This document shows positions 1 through 5,180 of a DNA stretch of 5,180 nt, one piece after another. The notes below the pieces were generated by a model. It made no database searches, was not told where the DNA came from, and saw only the letters and a list, made by a program, of their open reading frames with translations. A program made the translations under genes and the position numbers. The DNA is from an uncultured Bdellovibrio sp. Its GTDB lineage: Bacteria; Bdellovibrionota; Bdellovibrionia; Bdellovibrionales; Bdellovibrionaceae. Location of the stretch: NCBI GenBank assembly GCA_946482355.1, contig CAMLRE010000186.1, positions 1 to 5,180 of the forward strand. The letters run 5' to 3'. The first letter of the stretch is position 1. Each line of letters begins with the position of its first letter.

Positions 1-2
1 AC

Positions 3-824
3 AAGTTTCAATTCTTTGCCGCTGAACAGCCGTTTTTAAATACACTTCGTAAATATATTGCCGCTCATAAATCAGATCATGCCTCAAGTGCCTTATGGAA
101 TTTAAATCCACCGAAATCAACGATTCCGTTAAAGCTGGCCATTATTGGTTTAGATAATGAAGAAAACAAAGGCTTCGCGATCGAAATTCAGAACCGCTAT
201 AATAACGTGACTGCTGAAATAGTTAAAATTGATCCGACTAAAAAAGCCACTTCGGCCGCTTACGACCATCACTTTTGCATCAACACTACAGATATCAAAT
301 TTGAAAATTTCTCTGAACTGTTTAAAAAAGACTGTGTGCATTTTTGGTATGCACCGGTCACACCAAAAGAAGATGATTTAAAACAGCATGCGACCGAGTA
401 CCGCGATATTTTTCCGCGCCCGTTAGATCGCGCTTACTTCTTTAAAAAATTAAAAATTCACTTAAATGCCTTAAGCGAAAAAGAACACAGCCATTTATTA
501 AACATCACTTCGCGCGAAGTTTTAAAAGTAGCTAACAAAGTTAAGATTTCAGAAATTTCTGAATTGTACGTGAATCTTGTCTATAGCCGTGAGTTAAATT
601 ACAAAGAATTTCGTGAATTCGTTTTCTTAAGCGAAGACGAGACCCAAAACGTAGAATTACCCGCTTTTTGCCATTACACTGAAAAGCAACCAAGCGCTGG
701 TGGTAAAGATGATCCGGCAGGTTTTTTACATCAGTTTGTGTTCTTTGGAATGACCGATCACTTATTAAAACAAATCCGCCTGTGGTTACTTCATAACTAC
801 ATTGTCTCTAATCAAAAAGAATAG
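3..824 (+). CDS. Receiver-like plus PilZ-like protein, 5' end outside window
   Basis: The reading frame is open from the first complete codon (base 3) to the TAG at 822-824, giving 273 visible residues. The GTG at 207 is therefore only an internal codon, and the true start lies upstream of the window. Local residues 44-155 look like a degenerate response-regulator receiver: a hydrophobic strand followed by acidic residues (KLAIIGLDNEE), and near the end FPRPLD, where receivers normally have a KP(F/L) motif before the last helix. Residues about 170-265 resemble a PilZ domain in layout, with a KISEIS segment and a closing block FVFFGMTDHLLKQIRLWL. The RxxxR and (D/N)xSxxG motifs that bind cyclic di-GMP are not evident. 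No membrane segment is seen. A signalling or scaffold role is an inference; the domain calls are by eye and moderate at best. The gene is convergent with the acyltransferase, 8 bp apart. Confidence 0.65.
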   Translation, partial: KFQFFAAEQPFLNTLRKYIAAHKSDHASSALWNLNPPKSTIPLKLAIIGLDNEENKGFAIEIQNRYNNVTAEIVKIDPTKKATSAAYDHHFCINTTDIKFENFSELFKKDCVHFWYAPVTPKEDDLKQHATEYRDIFPRPLDRAYFFKKLKIHLNALSEKEHSHLLNITSREVLKVANKVKISEISELYVNLVYSRELNYKEFREFVFLSEDETQNVELPAFCHYTEKQPSAGGKDDPAGFLHQFVFFGMTDHLLKQIRLWLLHNYIVSNQKE

Positions 825-832
825 CGTATTAC

Positions 833-1612
833 TTAATCGTGAACTTGAGATTGCACGCCGTATTTTTCGCCAGCGGCAACGATTGTTTTTGGAAGTACGG
901 CTGAGTTCGGAAGAACTGTGGCTTTTTCTTCGATCGTAACACCACCTAAAAGTTTTGCGCCTAAGCCAATCATAGCTCCGCGCTTTAAGTGTAATTTATC
1001 GATGATCAAATACCCCTTCATTCCGTAGTGGGCCATCATAAACGCCGAACCACCAATTGTGACATAATCATCAAGTTGAATCAGACATGGATCAGAAATA
1101 TTTGATGTGTTGATGACAACGTTTTTTCCGATCTTCATGCCCATCATTTTGAAAAATAAAATATTTAATGGCGATGGTGTTAAAAATTCTAAGATCGTGT
1201 AGCGCACTAAATATGTAAGCGCATTGTGGTAATACCAAGGAATTGATTCTAACGAATACCAAGCTCCGCGGTACGGGCGCACAAACGGAATAAGTGGCGC
1301 ATTAAAAATCGGAACGATAAAAATTAAAGATAAAATAAAAGAAATAAAACCCGCCCCAGCACACATGCCGTAGCATAAAGATTTAGCGAATAATGAATAC
1401 CCTTCAACCCAGATATTAGCTTTTTGAAAAAGGTAAATTGCAGGTGTTATCGAGAAGCCTAAAATCATCACATAAAGCAAAACTAAGGGTAATAAAAACA
1501 GAATAAAGGCCACTGTTGAAAACTTACGGATCAAATTTTCAAGCAATGCCATAGGGCCCTTTTTAAGAGAACGTGTAGAATTTATATCGGTGTGGGCCTG
1601 TTGAGTACTCAT
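833..1612 (-). CDS. Membrane-anchored hexapeptide-repeat acyltransferase
   Basis: The 259-residue protein has two hydrophobic stretches, about residues 33-62 and 80-110, that should anchor it in the inner membrane. A linker follows, with the segment GAWYSLESIPWYYHNAL at 116-132. From about 155 to 245 there is a left-handed beta-helix of hexapeptide type: GMKIGKNVVINTS at 158-170, LDDYVTIGGSA at 180-190, LKRGAMIGLGAKLLGGVTI at 209-227, then EKATVLPNSAVL. His195 in AHYG is the likely catalytic base. The linker plus helix recalls one half of the membrane domain at the C-terminus of some non-ribosomal peptide synthetases (NRPS-terminal domain) and relatives that acylate sugars or lipids. The substrate cannot be read from the sequence. 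Start: ATG at 1612 gives the longest form but has no Shine-Dalgarno. Met21 (ATG at 1552) is preceded by AAGGG four bases upstream and is a plausible alternative. There are no neighbours on the same strand, so it is probably monocistronic. Confidence 0.85.
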   Translation of the reverse strand: MSTQQAHTDINSTRSLKKGPMALLENLIRKFSTVAFILFLLPLVLLYVMILGFSITPAIYLFQKANIWVEGYSLFAKSLCYGMCAGAGFISFILSLIFIVPIFNAPLIPFVRPYRGAWYSLESIPWYYHNALTYLVRYTILEFLTPSPLNILFFKMMGMKIGKNVVINTSNISDPCLIQLDDYVTIGGSAFMMAHYGMKGYLIIDKLHLKRGAMIGLGAKLLGGVTIEEKATVLPNSAVLPKTIVAAGEKYGVQSQVHD

Positions 1613-1703
1613 ATAATTATGATCGGCCTAGAGGGTATATAAGTAAACACAAAAAATCGAATTTCCCTTAAAGATTGCTCCCATTCTATGGTACTTAATC
1701 CCT
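1613..1703. promoter_or_regulatory. Divergent promoter region
   Basis: These 91 bases separate two divergent start codons, so they must hold both promoters unless one lies inside a gene. The region is AT-rich, with a palindromic TATATA at 1636-1641 and an A-tract at 1651-1656. A TATGGT at 1687-1692 could be a -10 element for the + strand gene, which would place transcription start only a few bases before its ATG. No convincing -35 box or operator palindrome was found on either strand. Neither start codon has a clear Shine-Dalgarno sequence. Confidence 0.4.
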
Positions 1704-2237
1704 ATGGAAAACTCTCAAACAAATTCTGGTTGCAACTGTGCTATTTGCCAAAACAAAAAGGCTCCTTACCAATGTGGCGTCTGTAACGACTCTTTGTGCA
1801 AATCTTGTGTTCAGTTTATGCCCGAAACAGCCTTTCAATTTATGTCTACCCGCACACCAGAGTTAAGCCATAACACTTACTGCACTGTTTGTTTCGACCA
1901 GCATGTTGGTGCTGCCTTAACAGATTACGAAGCCGTATTAACAAAAGCTCAAGAAGTTCTGGTTTTTGATAAAACCCAAGGTAAAGAAACGCGCTTTATT
2001 AAACGTATCGAAAAGCCCATTTCAGCTGAAGGCTCTGATGAACAAGACGTAACAATGCGTTTAGCTTTTGCAGCGGCTGCAAAAAACTATAACGCTATTG
2101 TTGATGTCGATATTAAAGCTGTGAAAGTTCGCGATGGAGCTTACCAAACGATGGCTTATTCGGCTAAAGCAGTTCCTACGAATGTGAATGATCGCAAACT
2201 TATGAAAGATCGCTCTCTTTGGTCTGACCCTAACTAA
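1704..2237 (+). CDS. FYVE-like zinc-finger protein with YbjQ-like C-terminus
   Basis: The protein has 177 residues, no signal peptide and no membrane segment, so it should be cytoplasmic. Residues 12-63 contain four CxxC pairs: C12/C15, C24/C27, C32/C35 and C60/C63, with gaps of 8, 4 and 24. An extra Cys10 precedes them. Eight cysteines with a four-residue gap between the second and third pair is the layout of FYVE-type cross-brace treble-clef fingers, which bind two zinc ions. The basic RRHHCR patch that binds phosphatidylinositol 3-phosphate is missing (PYQCGVC instead), so lipid binding is not implied. Residues about 84-158 resemble the UPF0145/YbjQ fold: an alanine-rich helix, then YNAIVDVDIKAV, a turn at RDGAY, and a final strand YSAKAV. 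Function is unknown. The start is the first in-frame ATG and lacks a Shine-Dalgarno. The 3' end overlaps the convergent kynureninase-like gene by 8 bp. Alternative readings are a RING- or B-box-like finger. Confidence 0.8.
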   Translation: MENSQTNSGCNCAICQNKKAPYQCGVCNDSLCKSCVQFMPETAFQFMSTRTPELSHNTYCTVCFDQHVGAALTDYEAVLTKAQEVLVFDKTQGKETRFIKRIEKPISAEGSDEQDVTMRLAFAAAAKNYNAIVDVDIKAVKVRDGAYQTMAYSAKAVPTNVNDRKLMKDRSLWSDPN

Positions 2238-3390
2238 GCCCGCTTAAATCAATATGGTTATCTTGGTAAAGCCCAAAACCAAAGCGCCAACGGCTTCCGC
2301 GATAGTCAGTACGAATCCCCGCTTTATGAAATTCGTCGTGCAATGATTTAGTCATCTCAGGCGAATGAATCTCGAAAGTTAAAAAATGCCCGTGATGATT
2401 TAAATCATGCATAAGCAAGTTTTTTTCATTTAACCATTTGCTGTATTTCGGGTGCGCCCACTTACCAATATCACTTAAAAATACTTTTTGCAGAGCCTGC
2501 ACATGCTGATGGATTTTTTCAACCGACAGGTTGTGTCCTGCAAATAACGTAAGCGAAGCCTCTAGACGATAAAGCGCCGAAAAATCCATCGTGCTTCCGG
2601 CAAAGCGGTAGCCATCATCAGAATAAACCACCTGGCTACCCTTACCGGCTAAATCAGAAAAGCCCGCAAACCACCCAGTATTCGACGGCTTAAGTGTCGT
2701 ACCTTTGGGTACAACCATAAAGCATGCCCCTTCGCCACCTTGCGCGTATTTGTAAGAACCAGCGATATAGAAAATACGATTTTCAATGGCTTGCAGGTCT
2801 GTCGGCATCGCCATAAAGGCGTGATAACCATCAACCACCACAATCGTTTCTGGATTTGTGACTTGGCTAATAATGCCCACTAAATCTTTAATCGCAAAAC
2901 CTGAATTAAAAAACACCTGACTAAAAAACACTAAATCCCAGTCTTGCGCTTTAAGATGTTCTTTAAAGCGGTTTTCAAAAATTTCAAAAGGCTGCGTTGG
3001 TACTTTAACCACTTCAACAATTTGCTCTTCGATCAACCGATTAATCTGGCGGTCAAAGCTATAAAACTCTGAATCTGTCGTTAGAATTCTGATTTTTTTA
3101 TCAGGCTTAAAACAACTTAGGATACGGCCGACAAACTCATGCGTATTCGGTGCAAAAACAATTTGTTCTGGGTGCGACAGATTTAAAATATCAGCGATCA
3201 ACTTCTGCGTGCGCGGAATTTTATTTGCAAAAATATGATTCCACTTATCATCGACAAACTTCGCTGAATCGTTCCAGTATTCTAACATCGCATCGCGAGT
3301 GACATCAGGCCAATAATGATGCGAATGACTGGCATAGTGTTGCACACCAGGATTCGCATTCAGAAAGTGTTGGTAGAACTTCTTATACAT
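2230..3390 (-). CDS. Kynureninase-like PLP-dependent enzyme
   Basis: This is a 386-residue fold-type I (aminotransferase class V) enzyme, somewhat shorter than typical kynureninases (about 415-465). The PLP site is clear: Asn82-Thr83 for the phosphate, Asp187 and His190 in DGYHAF for the pyridine side, and Tyr213-Lys214 in GSYKYAQGGEGA, where Lys214 should form the Schiff base. Kynureninase-type features are the SYKY motif, GWFAGF at 239-244 (Trp240 matching the active-site Trp of the family), and the C-terminal RTDYRGSRWRFGFGLY at 360-375, which parallels the family's R...R...LYN ending. Kynureninase would cleave kynurenine to anthranilate and alanine in the cytoplasm. The gene starts inside the last codons of the tryptophan dioxygenase gene (8-bp overlap), with no good Shine-Dalgarno, which points to translational coupling. 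The N-terminal third is divergent, so another class V activity on a related substrate cannot be excluded; no gene symbol is given. Confidence 0.8.
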   Translation of the reverse strand: MYKKFYQHFLNANPGVQHYASHSHHYWPDVTRDAMLEYWNDSAKFVDDKWNHIFANKIPRTQKLIADILNLSHPEQIVFAPNTHEFVGRILSCFKPDKKIRILTTDSEFYSFDRQINRLIEEQIVEVVKVPTQPFEIFENRFKEHLKAQDWDLVFFSQVFFNSGFAIKDLVGIISQVTNPETIVVVDGYHAFMAMPTDLQAIENRIFYIAGSYKYAQGGEGACFMVVPKGTTLKPSNTGWFAGFSDLAGKGSQVVYSDDGYRFAGSTMDFSALYRLEASLTLFAGHNLSVEKIHQHVQALQKVFLSDIGKWAHPKYSKWLNEKNLLMHDLNHHGHFLTFEIHSPEMTKSLHDEFHKAGIRTDYRGSRWRFGFGLYQDNHIDLSGLS

Positions 3391-4486
3391 CTGAAAAATT
3401 GAGCTGCTTTTTAATTTCTGCTGGAATTTTAGGTAAACGTGAACGCGGAATTAAGTAAGTCGATAAATTAAATAAATCAACAAACACACGATTATTATCA
3501 GCAGCTTTCTTTAAGTAAGTATGACCTGATGATCCACCCGTTCCGATTTTTGTGCCTAACATACGCTGAGCTAAAAGCGCATGACGGTAACGCCATGTTG
3601 TGAAGTTTTCATCGATATCCATCATGATCGTCATCATTTGATGAGGCATCGTTAACATCGGCTCGTCACGGTAAAGCATAATGAAGAGCGCATTTAAAAT
3701 CGCTTTCTGCGACAACTTACGTCCACCTTCAGCGACGATTTTATTATGCGCTTCTTCATTAAACAGATTCGCAAATGTTTCTTTAGTAATACGTAAATTT
3801 TCTAACTGCATGGCTTTATCTTTATCTGATAAGTGAGCCACGTTAGCTTGGATCGTGGCTTCGTCATCAGATAAAATCTTTTGGATTGAATTCTGGTATT
3901 CTGTCCAAAAGTTAAAGTTTTCTTTATTCGTAAATGGTGTTCTTTCTAACCATTTTTCTAAAAGACGTAATAACGACGGCGTATTCTCTAAAGCTGATAA
4001 ACGGGCGCGGTCTTTTTCATTTAAACGACCCAGGAAGAACTCACGATCCACACCCTGGCGGTCAACAGTATTAAGACCTAGTTTAATTTCAATTTCACGA
4101 AACTGCGTGCTTTGAAAACCAGACGCCGGGATCAGTAAATTACGAAACTCTAGAAAATCCATTGGCGTCATTGTTTCTAGAATTTCAAAGTGTGAATTGA
4201 ATACACCTTGAATTTTGCGGATACGATCTAAACGTTGGATAATGTAGCTAAAATCGCTGTCTTCAACTGTTGGTTTTTTAAAAGTTGTAAGAACAGCATC
4301 TAAATCATGAAGAATTTGTTTGAACCATAATTCATAGGCTTGGTGAACAACGATAAATAATGTTTCATCGTGGGCTTCTGGATCTTCTTTAGTGGCAAAT
4401 TTTTTACTTAACGGTTCTTGGCAAGAAAGAAACTTATCAAGCATTAAATAATCGTTGTAGTACACCGGGCCCTGGTTCTTATGCAT
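3383..4486 (-). CDS. kynA: Tryptophan 2,3-dioxygenase
   Basis: This haem enzyme inserts O2 into the indole ring of L-tryptophan to give N-formylkynurenine, the first step of the kynurenine route. Hallmarks are all present in 367 residues: FIVVHQAYELWFKQIL at 44-59 with the distal His48, MDFLEFR at 109-115 with the substrate-carboxylate Arg115, PASGFQSTQFREIE at 120-133, WRYRH at 298-302 with the haem-ligand His302, and the GTGGSSG loop at 315-321. Blocks such as WLERTP (179-184), NFW (192-194) and FVDLFNLSTYLIPR (335-348) match what I recall of the animal enzymes. The length is near the animal form (about 380-406) rather than the short bacterial type (about 300). The start ATG has AAGGA seven bases upstream. 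It lies 37 bp downstream of the protease gene and overlaps the kynureninase-like gene by 8 bp. No formamidase lies between them. Confidence 0.97.
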   Translation of the reverse strand: MHKNQGPVYYNDYLMLDKFLSCQEPLSKKFATKEDPEAHDETLFIVVHQAYELWFKQILHDLDAVLTTFKKPTVEDSDFSYIIQRLDRIRKIQGVFNSHFEILETMTPMDFLEFRNLLIPASGFQSTQFREIEIKLGLNTVDRQGVDREFFLGRLNEKDRARLSALENTPSLLRLLEKWLERTPFTNKENFNFWTEYQNSIQKILSDDEATIQANVAHLSDKDKAMQLENLRITKETFANLFNEEAHNKIVAEGGRKLSQKAILNALFIMLYRDEPMLTMPHQMMTIMMDIDENFTTWRYRHALLAQRMLGTKIGTGGSSGHTYLKKAADNNRVFVDLFNLSTYLIPRSRLPKIPAEIKKQLNFSDV

Positions 4487-4493
4487 TCGAAAA

Positions 4494-4498
4494 TCCTT
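4494..4498 (-). promoter_or_regulatory. Ribosome binding site of kynA
   Basis: AAGGA on the - strand ends seven bases before the kynA ATG. It is the clearest Shine-Dalgarno in the window and fixes the kynA start at 4486. The 37 bp between the protease stop and the kynA start contain no stem-loop with a T-run that would act as a terminator. Read-through from the protease gene is therefore possible. A TATACA just upstream of the site could be a weak -10 element, but no -35 box was recognised. Confidence 0.55.
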
Positions 4499-4521
4499 TG
4501 TATATGAAGACTTAAAAAATC

Positions 4522-5180
4522 TTAGGGTATTTCATTTAATAAGGCCACCTGAAACTTAGTGCGTCCTTTAAGCGCTGGGTTATAAACAGCCTCTTTAAAA
4601 AGACTGTCGATGGCTAATTTATAGCTGGCTGGTTTTCGTTCTCCCATCACTGCGGCTAAATGCCCGGTCACAAAAGCTGTGGCTTGCGAAGTTCCACTTA
4701 AAATACCGTAACGATTTTTAGGCAGTGTTGAAAAAACTGACTTTCCGGGGGCTGCTAAATCTACAGTGTTTTTTCCGTAGTTACTAAATGTTGTGAGCCC
4801 TCCATCTTTTTGAATAGCTGCGACCGAGATCATATTATCAAGCTTGTAGCTTGCGGGATAATAACGAATGACATCCGTGTCCTCTTGCTCATTACCTGCT
4901 GCCACAACCATAACGATCCCCTGCTTACGTGCATCTTGGATCGCCTGAAGCTCATGATATTCAGGCATGGCCCCTCCGGCAGAATAGTTAATGATCTGCG
5001 CTTTCATCCTTGAAGCATATTGAAGCGCATTAATTGTATTCATCACATTGACCTTATCGCTGCCTTTAGGATTGTAGTACTTAAGTACCATCAATCGTAA
5101 AGAAGCTTCTCCGTGTTTTTTCTGGGCGTACTCTTTATGGATAATGCCGGCCACATGTGTTCCATGGCCTTCATTGTCGA
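4522..5180 (-). CDS. Subtilisin-like serine protease (S8), N-terminal part outside window
   Basis: The frame stays open to the right edge, so the GTG at 5154 is not the start: the preceding codons read D-N-E-G-H-G-T, completing the catalytic-His motif HGTHVAG (His at 5164-5166). Counting the first visible codon (5176-5178) as residue 1, the catalytic His is 5, the oxyanion Asn is 96 in AAGNEQ, and the nucleophile Ser is 164 in GTSQATAFVTG. His-Asn (91), Asn-Ser (68) and Ser-to-C-terminus (54 residues) spacings nearly equal those of subtilisin BPN', so this is a compact catalytic domain with no C-terminal extension. FSNYG, VDLAAPG and YPAS are further S8 landmarks. The usual GTSMATP is GTSQATA here, losing the Pro after the Ser helix cap. 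The catalytic Asp, any propeptide and any signal peptide are off the window. Export is expected for the family but unseen. It may be co-transcribed with kynA. Confidence 0.93.
   Translation of the reverse strand, partial: DNEGHGTHVAGIIHKEYAQKKHGEASLRLMVLKYYNPKGSDKVNVMNTINALQYASRMKAQIINYSAGGAMPEYHELQAIQDARKQGIVMVVAAGNEQEDTDVIRYYPASYKLDNMISVAAIQKDGGLTTFSNYGKNTVDLAAPGKSVFSTLPKNRYGILSGTSQATAFVTGHLAAVMGERKPASYKLAIDSLFKEAVYNPALKGRTKFQVALLNEIP

Noticed and set aside
207..209. GTG as start of the first gene
   Set aside because: The same frame is open to the left edge and the upstream residues continue the receiver-like strand-helix pattern, so the gene begins outside the window.
150..341. Open frame of 63 codons on the - strand
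   Set aside because: It lies antisense within the first gene, has no recognisable motif or ribosome binding site, and the + strand frame is clearly the coding one.
1553..1560. AGGGCCCT palindrome near the start of the acyltransferase, with AGGGCCC also near the start of kynA
   Set aside because: Both copies are inside coding sequence and are explained by Gly-Pro codons; a shared 7-mer is too short to argue for an operator.
2649..2843. Open frame of 64 codons on the - strand
   Set aside because: It is an out-of-frame shadow of the kynureninase-like gene, covering its PLP-lysine region in another frame.
3855..4115. Open frame of 86 codons on the + strand
   Set aside because: It is antisense to conserved parts of tryptophan dioxygenase; its composition (many Ser and Arg) is that of a reverse-strand shadow.
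4501..4525. AAGA...TCTT around an A-run as a possible terminator after the protease gene
   Set aside because: The stem would be four A-T-rich pairs with a long loop, too weak for an intrinsic terminator.
4810..5013. Open frame of 67 codons on the + strand
   Set aside because: It is antisense to the protease catalytic domain, with no supporting motif.
5152..5154. GTG as start of the protease gene
   Set aside because: It falls inside the catalytic HGTHVAG motif, whose first residues are encoded by the codons just to its right.

Overview
The window is a compact stretch of bacterial chromosome. It has six protein genes, almost no intergenic space, roughly 40% G+C, and a strong preference for TTA leucine and AAA lysine codons. 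No RNA genes, mobile elements, CRISPR arrays or long repeats were found. The gene mix suggests a low-GC member of the Bdellovibrionota or a similar proteolytic, predatory delta-type lineage: a degenerate receiver/PilZ-like protein, a stand-alone hexapeptide acyltransferase, a subtilisin protease, and a tryptophan dioxygenase with a kynureninase-like enzyme. That placement is an inference from gene content and codon style, not from a marker gene.

Left part (1-1612). The 3' end of a + strand gene runs in from outside the window. It looks like a receiver-like fold followed by a PilZ-like fold. It meets, tail to tail with 8 bp between stop codons, a - strand membrane protein that carries a left-handed beta-helix acyltransferase domain.

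Middle (1613-2237). A 91-bp divergent promoter region separates the acyltransferase from a small + strand protein. That protein has eight cysteines in four CxxC pairs, spaced like a FYVE-type treble-clef zinc finger. Its C-terminal part resembles the YbjQ/UPF0145 fold. It is the least familiar gene here, and its stop codon region overlaps the convergent kynureninase-like gene by 8 bp.

Right part (2230-5180). Three - strand genes lie in the order subtilisin-like protease, then tryptophan 2,3-dioxygenase (kynA), then a kynureninase-like PLP enzyme. The gap from protease to kynA is 37 bp, and kynA and the kynureninase-like gene overlap by 8 bp. The two tryptophan enzymes are almost certainly co-transcribed and probably translationally coupled. 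They would open the indole ring to N-formylkynurenine and later cleave kynurenine. The intermediate formamidase step is not encoded in this window. The protease gene is cut by the right edge: its catalytic His motif is in the last 20 bases and its catalytic Asp lies outside.

No clearly new multi-gene system is visible. The points most worth following up are the FYVE-like/YbjQ-like protein, the long (animal-length) form of the tryptophan dioxygenase, and the divergence of its kynureninase-like partner.
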